This document shows, piece after piece, positions 36,118 through 64,000 of a stretch of 64,000 nucleotides of DNA. A program made the translations under genes and the position numbers. The notes beneath the pieces were generated by a model. The model did not search any database. It saw only the letters and a program-made list of their open reading frames with translations, and was not told where the DNA came from. This stretch comes from Petrosia ficiformis. Lineage: Eukaryota > Porifera > Demospongiae > Haplosclerida > Petrosiidae. Numbering within the stretch: the stretch's first letter is position 1; every line of letters begins with the position of its first letter. The stretch covers positions 38,064,200-38,128,199 of the forward strand of contig OX345636.1 in the NCBI GenBank assembly GCA_947044365.1, in the 5' to 3' direction.

Positions 36118-36566
36118 TAATTTATTATTATGCTTGTAATGCACATAGCTTCAAGTTGTAATCAAAGTTGTGTCATTCCATAAGGGAGGTACTCAGTCAA
36201 TTAAACATGTGGCAAAAGAATGCTTGCTCAAATTAGTTGATAGCAGGAGAAAGAAAGTACTTGTAGAAACTGTAGATCATTAACATGTAGTAAGCTATAT
36301 AAATCAAAAATCCTAAGATTGCTGCAAGAATAGTCAGTTAACATGAGCTTATAGAACACAGTTACTGTAAAAATAGTACTCAAAGTATGAACAATCATTT
36401 TTTTCAAAAATACACAACATAATTGATTATTTACTTACCTTTACATATTCAGTGGATTCATCTAGTTTAGTGTAAGTTGAGACTCCAGGTGTATCATGTT
36501 GATCTTTGGAAGTCAACAGACTAGAAGTTACATATTGAGGTTCTTCAGGTATGTTTTCCATAGATT
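35962..36566 (-). pseudogene. Duplicated SRCR-receptor tail exons (unit 1, decayed)
   Basis: Copies of the last two receptor exons. 36439-36566 encodes IPEEPQYVTSSLLTSKDQH and TPGVSTYTKLDESTEYVK, and 35962-35988 encodes IQTETFDL then stop. Compared with the unit 2 copy (39854-39985), the original acceptor ACAG is ACAT. The next AG is 4 bases downstream and would shift the frame if joined to the upstream phase 0 exon. It is probably non-functional, though an alternative acceptor cannot be excluded. Confidence 0.6.
36060..36120. repeat. (TA)n
   Basis: A pure TA run of about 35 bases. The duplicated position at 39515-39545 also has a TA run, shorter and interrupted. Confidence 0.9.
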
Positions 36567-36919
36567 CTGTATGTAAAGTGAAAAATAAACATTTTATACA
36601 TTATGACTTGTCCATGTTTATGGCCTGTATGGCCCAGCCATTCATGATTGTTTTCAACAAGGTTTAATATATATGTTTGTGTTAATATCATGTACTGAGA
36701 AGTTGTGTCATTCAAGCTAGTGGATTGGTCAATTAAAGGCTGTTAACATAAAAGAACATGTGCTCAATACACAGCTTGTATACATGTAGAAACTGCACAT
36801 GTCATATGCATATTGCAACTCTCTCATAATTGATCTTTGAGAGAAGAAACTCATTTATTGTATCACATTCATTTTAATCAATATGTATATCAGAAGATCG
36901 TAATGGCTCTAAATTTTTC

Positions 36920-37894
36920 TATGTAGTGTAATCGAGCTATAAATGTTTATAGGTTACTGTTTTACAATCCTATCATTCAAAAAGATAGCCTTTTAAGTGC
37001 AAACTACTATCTTCATAATGATTAGGTGATTATTATCATTTAATAAGCTAGAAATTAAAAGCAATAATGACAAAAAATTCCATTACCACATTCGCGAGGT
37101 TGTATTGCACACTCATCACGATCATCAGCTCCTCCATTCTGTCTACCACAAATTCCACACATCCCACCTTTGCAAATGTCTCACGTTCCACTGTCACAAA
37201 TGTCACAAGTTCCACAAACTTCATTTTCACAAGCTTCACCTAAACAAAGTCCAACTTCACAAAAGTCAAAACCTTCTCCCTCACTAACGTCACAAATTCC
37301 ATTCTCCCAAATATCACAACATCTACCTATCAATCAAGCGAAGTCCCAACTTCCACAACCTACACACGTACCTCACCAACATACAGAATCACCAGGTAAC
37401 AGTTCTATATTGAGCACCAATACATGGTGCACTTTACCATGCAGAGTCTCATACCCCTTGTGAGAACAATCCTAACAGTCCTATTACTAGACCAGAGCTG
37501 AAGATAATCCCTCAGATCCTGATAACTTCAGGGTCTAAGCTGTATAGCAGAAAAATTGGTAGATCACAAACACCTTCCAAGACAAAAAACAAATATACTA
37601 ATGACTCTCCAATGAATTTAGAAGAACCATCATCACCTTCACAAATTCCTTCACAAGTTAAAAATACCCACTTAAAATCAGAAGTCACATTGACTGAACA
37701 CACACACTCACAAGGTGATTGTATGAGGCATAAAGAACCACGTGACAAAAACACAAGCACAGAAATTCAGAACAGCAATATAGAATTTAAAAGAAAGAAA
37801 ACTGCATCACCAATTAAGTCCAGTACTCTCACTAATGTCACACAAAAACATATTTCTTTAAATTAATACATCAGTGCAGACTGAATATGTTAAA
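36920..37894 (+). pseudogene. Truncated duplicate of hinderin C-terminal exon
   Basis: Closely matches 32470-34050 at DNA level, including the preceding intron, but lacks the first part of the exon and has an extra TGC after TTTACCA (37440) with frame change. It holds one and not two copies of the 69-base repeat, gains an in-frame TAA after ISLN (about 37866) and ends abruptly at 37894 where a retroelement fragment begins. It still reads LPQIPHIPPLQMSHVPLS and IPSQVKNTHLKSEVTLTEH in broken frames. Confidence 0.8.
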
Positions 37895-38520
37895 GAGTTC
37901 TTCCTGTCTGCCCAATGTACAACTTGGAACAATCAGAACAAGGAATCTCGTAAACAACTCCTGCCTGTTGGTGAGGTGGGACAGGGTCCTTAGGGTGACA
38001 CAAGATTGTCTGAGAGTCCTGGTCGGTCTGAAAAGGTCCAGATGTTTTAAAAGTTCTAGTACCCTTCTGACACATAGCTTCTGATGGTCCTTTCAGGTAT
38101 GGGAGAGTGTGGGTAGCAAGCCCTTCAGTTTCTGCTGGTGAAGTAAGCACTAGTGCCTTACCTGAGCATGTAATCTTTACCAACCACAAGATTGGTTGGG
38201 ACAACAACACAGCAATCGATCAACATCCTTTCACACATCCTCAATGTACAATGGAGTCTTGGCACACACACAAAGAGGAAGATGATCTGAATAGAGAAAA
38301 AGGACTACTGCCTGATATCTACCTGACACTGCAATCCAGTCACAAGTTTGACACAACCAAATGTGTGTGACAAAGACCATGAAGAGCGTGTGACCTTTAC
38401 AACATCATGCATGCTCCTTAGTATCTTGTACAGTCTAATGTAGTATAAATAGTAGAATGTACTTCGTAATTATTATTATACCACTGATGAAGGTAGCTGT
38501 ATATATAACTACCAAAACAT
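37893..38520. mobile_element. Penelope-like retroelement 3' fragment with internal inversion
   Basis: Minus strand 38115-37893 encodes LPYLKGPSEAMCQKG, then ILCHPKDPVPPHQQAGVVYE and IPCSDCSKLYIGQTGRTL, the start of a GIY-YIG endonuclease domain. Plus strand from about 38145 encodes ALPEHVIFTNHKIGWDNN then QCTMESWHTHKEEDDLNREK, the normal continuation of that domain, and stops. The two halves therefore sit head to head with the break near 38130. The tail contains ACTGATGAAGGTAGC and ACCAAAACATTTTGG near 38483-38525. It is inserted in the duplicated hinderin exon. Confidence 0.75.
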
Positions 38521-39361
38521 TTTGGTTATTATAAAAATAATTATTGATTGTGAAAGCAAACATAAAACAATGGATATTACATACCCAATCATGAAATCGT
38601 CTATAATTATAATTAGCCTTACAAAGTTACAAGTGTATTTACCTCTGAAATTTGTATTTTGCATTGCAAACCGACAGTCGACATTAACCAACTTACGATA
38701 AATAATTGTTGCATTTTGCACACACACTTCCCCTGTTTAACTCGAGCGACAGTAAGGATAATCGCATCCCTTTTAAGGGGATCTGTGCAGTAATGGTGGA
38801 ATATACATGCAGTTCATTTTTCTATCTGTCTTTTATACTCAATCATCTTTTGCGCTCCAACCACTTGTGGGTTTGAGCGAAATAAATTCGTAACGTCATA
38901 TCCTTTATGAATATTGTTTGTTGCAGCTATTATTAATGTTGGGGTGCTGTGCTATAATTATGTATATACTAATGTATTACTACAAACATCAGTTTTAAGG
39001 GCGGTGGTACGTACATGCCTTGTGCCTATTGCATTGAGCCCCTACAATTTGCAAATTGTTCCCCAGAGGCTCAACCTATATGGTTATCAGATACATAGAG
39101 CTAGCTAATCTCATCCAAACTCCACTAATAAATAGGAAGAGGAATCATCATGTATATAGTCATCATAATTATGAATTATATATATATACATGTATTTTTT
39201 GTTTAAAAAATACTTATAATATAGAACAAAATATAAATAAATCTGCAGCTGTATATTCACAATCTATCATAGTTACATGAGCTAAAAATGGGTATACATT
39301 CTTTTAATTATGTAACAATTTTATGTTATGTAGCAATACACTTTCAGTGGTATAAGTTAGA
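38521..39361. other. Unit 2 of the segmental duplication, intergenic
   Basis: The part from about 38823 matches unit 1 (34850 onward; 39090-39361 matches 35640-35960). A 72-codon minus ORF at 38509-38727 has no recognisable domain. Confidence 0.5.
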
Positions 39362-63853
<24,492 letters not shown>

Positions 63854-64000
63854 CTAGAAAAAAAGGAAGTTATATGGATAGACTATAAGCATGTAAATTA
63901 CACTGCAAAACAGTTTGGTTATATCATTGGTTATCCCAATTGCATTTCAAATATCCCATTCTTGCTGAATTGAGGTGTTGAAGGGTAGGCCAGCTTGTTG
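63854..64000. other. Receptor intron reaching the window edge
   Basis: No exon seen. The missing upstream SRCR C half must lie outside. Confidence 0.5.

Noticed and set aside
37890..38210. One continuous 106-codon minus-strand gene
   Set aside because: Its N-terminal third (LLSQPILWLVKITC) is the antisense of the plus-strand retroelement half. The frame crosses the inversion point by chance.

Overview
The window looks like a piece of an AT-rich animal nuclear genome. Genes are split by GT-AG introns of variable size. There is no operon structure, and microsatellites, minisatellites and small non-autonomous transposons are abundant. A very large SRCR-domain receptor gene, plus the style of the other genes, suggests an early-branching invertebrate. 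A sponge (demosponge-like) is my best guess, but that is inference from gene content and not from a marker gene.

Layout. (1) About 2.5-15.8 kb, + strand: a seven-exon gene encoding a synaptotagmin-like (Slp-type) C2 protein. (2) 19.1-30.2 kb, - strand: a nine-exon carnosine N-methyltransferase (CARNMT1) gene. Two of its 3' splice sites sit directly against giant microsatellites, and its last exon is separated by an apparent 26-base gap. (3) 30.3-34.6 kb, + strand: a hinderin (KIAA1328) homologue, divergent from CARNMT1 with only 140 bases between start codons. (4) About 32.3-40.2 kb: a tandem segmental duplication that copied the 3' ends of two convergent genes, hinderin and the SRCR receptor. 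The second hinderin copy is broken and interrupted by an inverted Penelope-like retroelement fragment. (5) 39.4-63.9 kb and beyond the right edge, - strand: one huge receptor gene, 5' end outside the window. In transcription order it encodes 8 SRCR domains, 1 SRCR, 8 more SRCR, two somatomedin-B-like domains, a Ser/Thr-rich stalk, two fibronectin III domains, a transmembrane helix and a cytoplasmic tail with an ITIM/ITAM-like tyrosine motif. All exon junctions I placed keep frame, and about 2,470 residues are visible.

The three cellular genes (vesicle trafficking, histidine-dipeptide methylation, coiled-coil protein) have no evident functional link to one another. The receptor is the most interesting locus: a surface adhesion or recognition molecule whose extracellular arm grew by block duplication and whose tail looks able to signal through tyrosine phosphorylation.

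Introns and intergenic DNA hold at least five families of short inverted-repeat elements (hAT-like, pogo-like, TA-flanked, ATCCCTAT-ended and large foldbacks), two tRNA-derived SINE copies and many tandem repeats. Exon coordinates come from reading splice signals and frame by eye. No alignment or transcript data were available.
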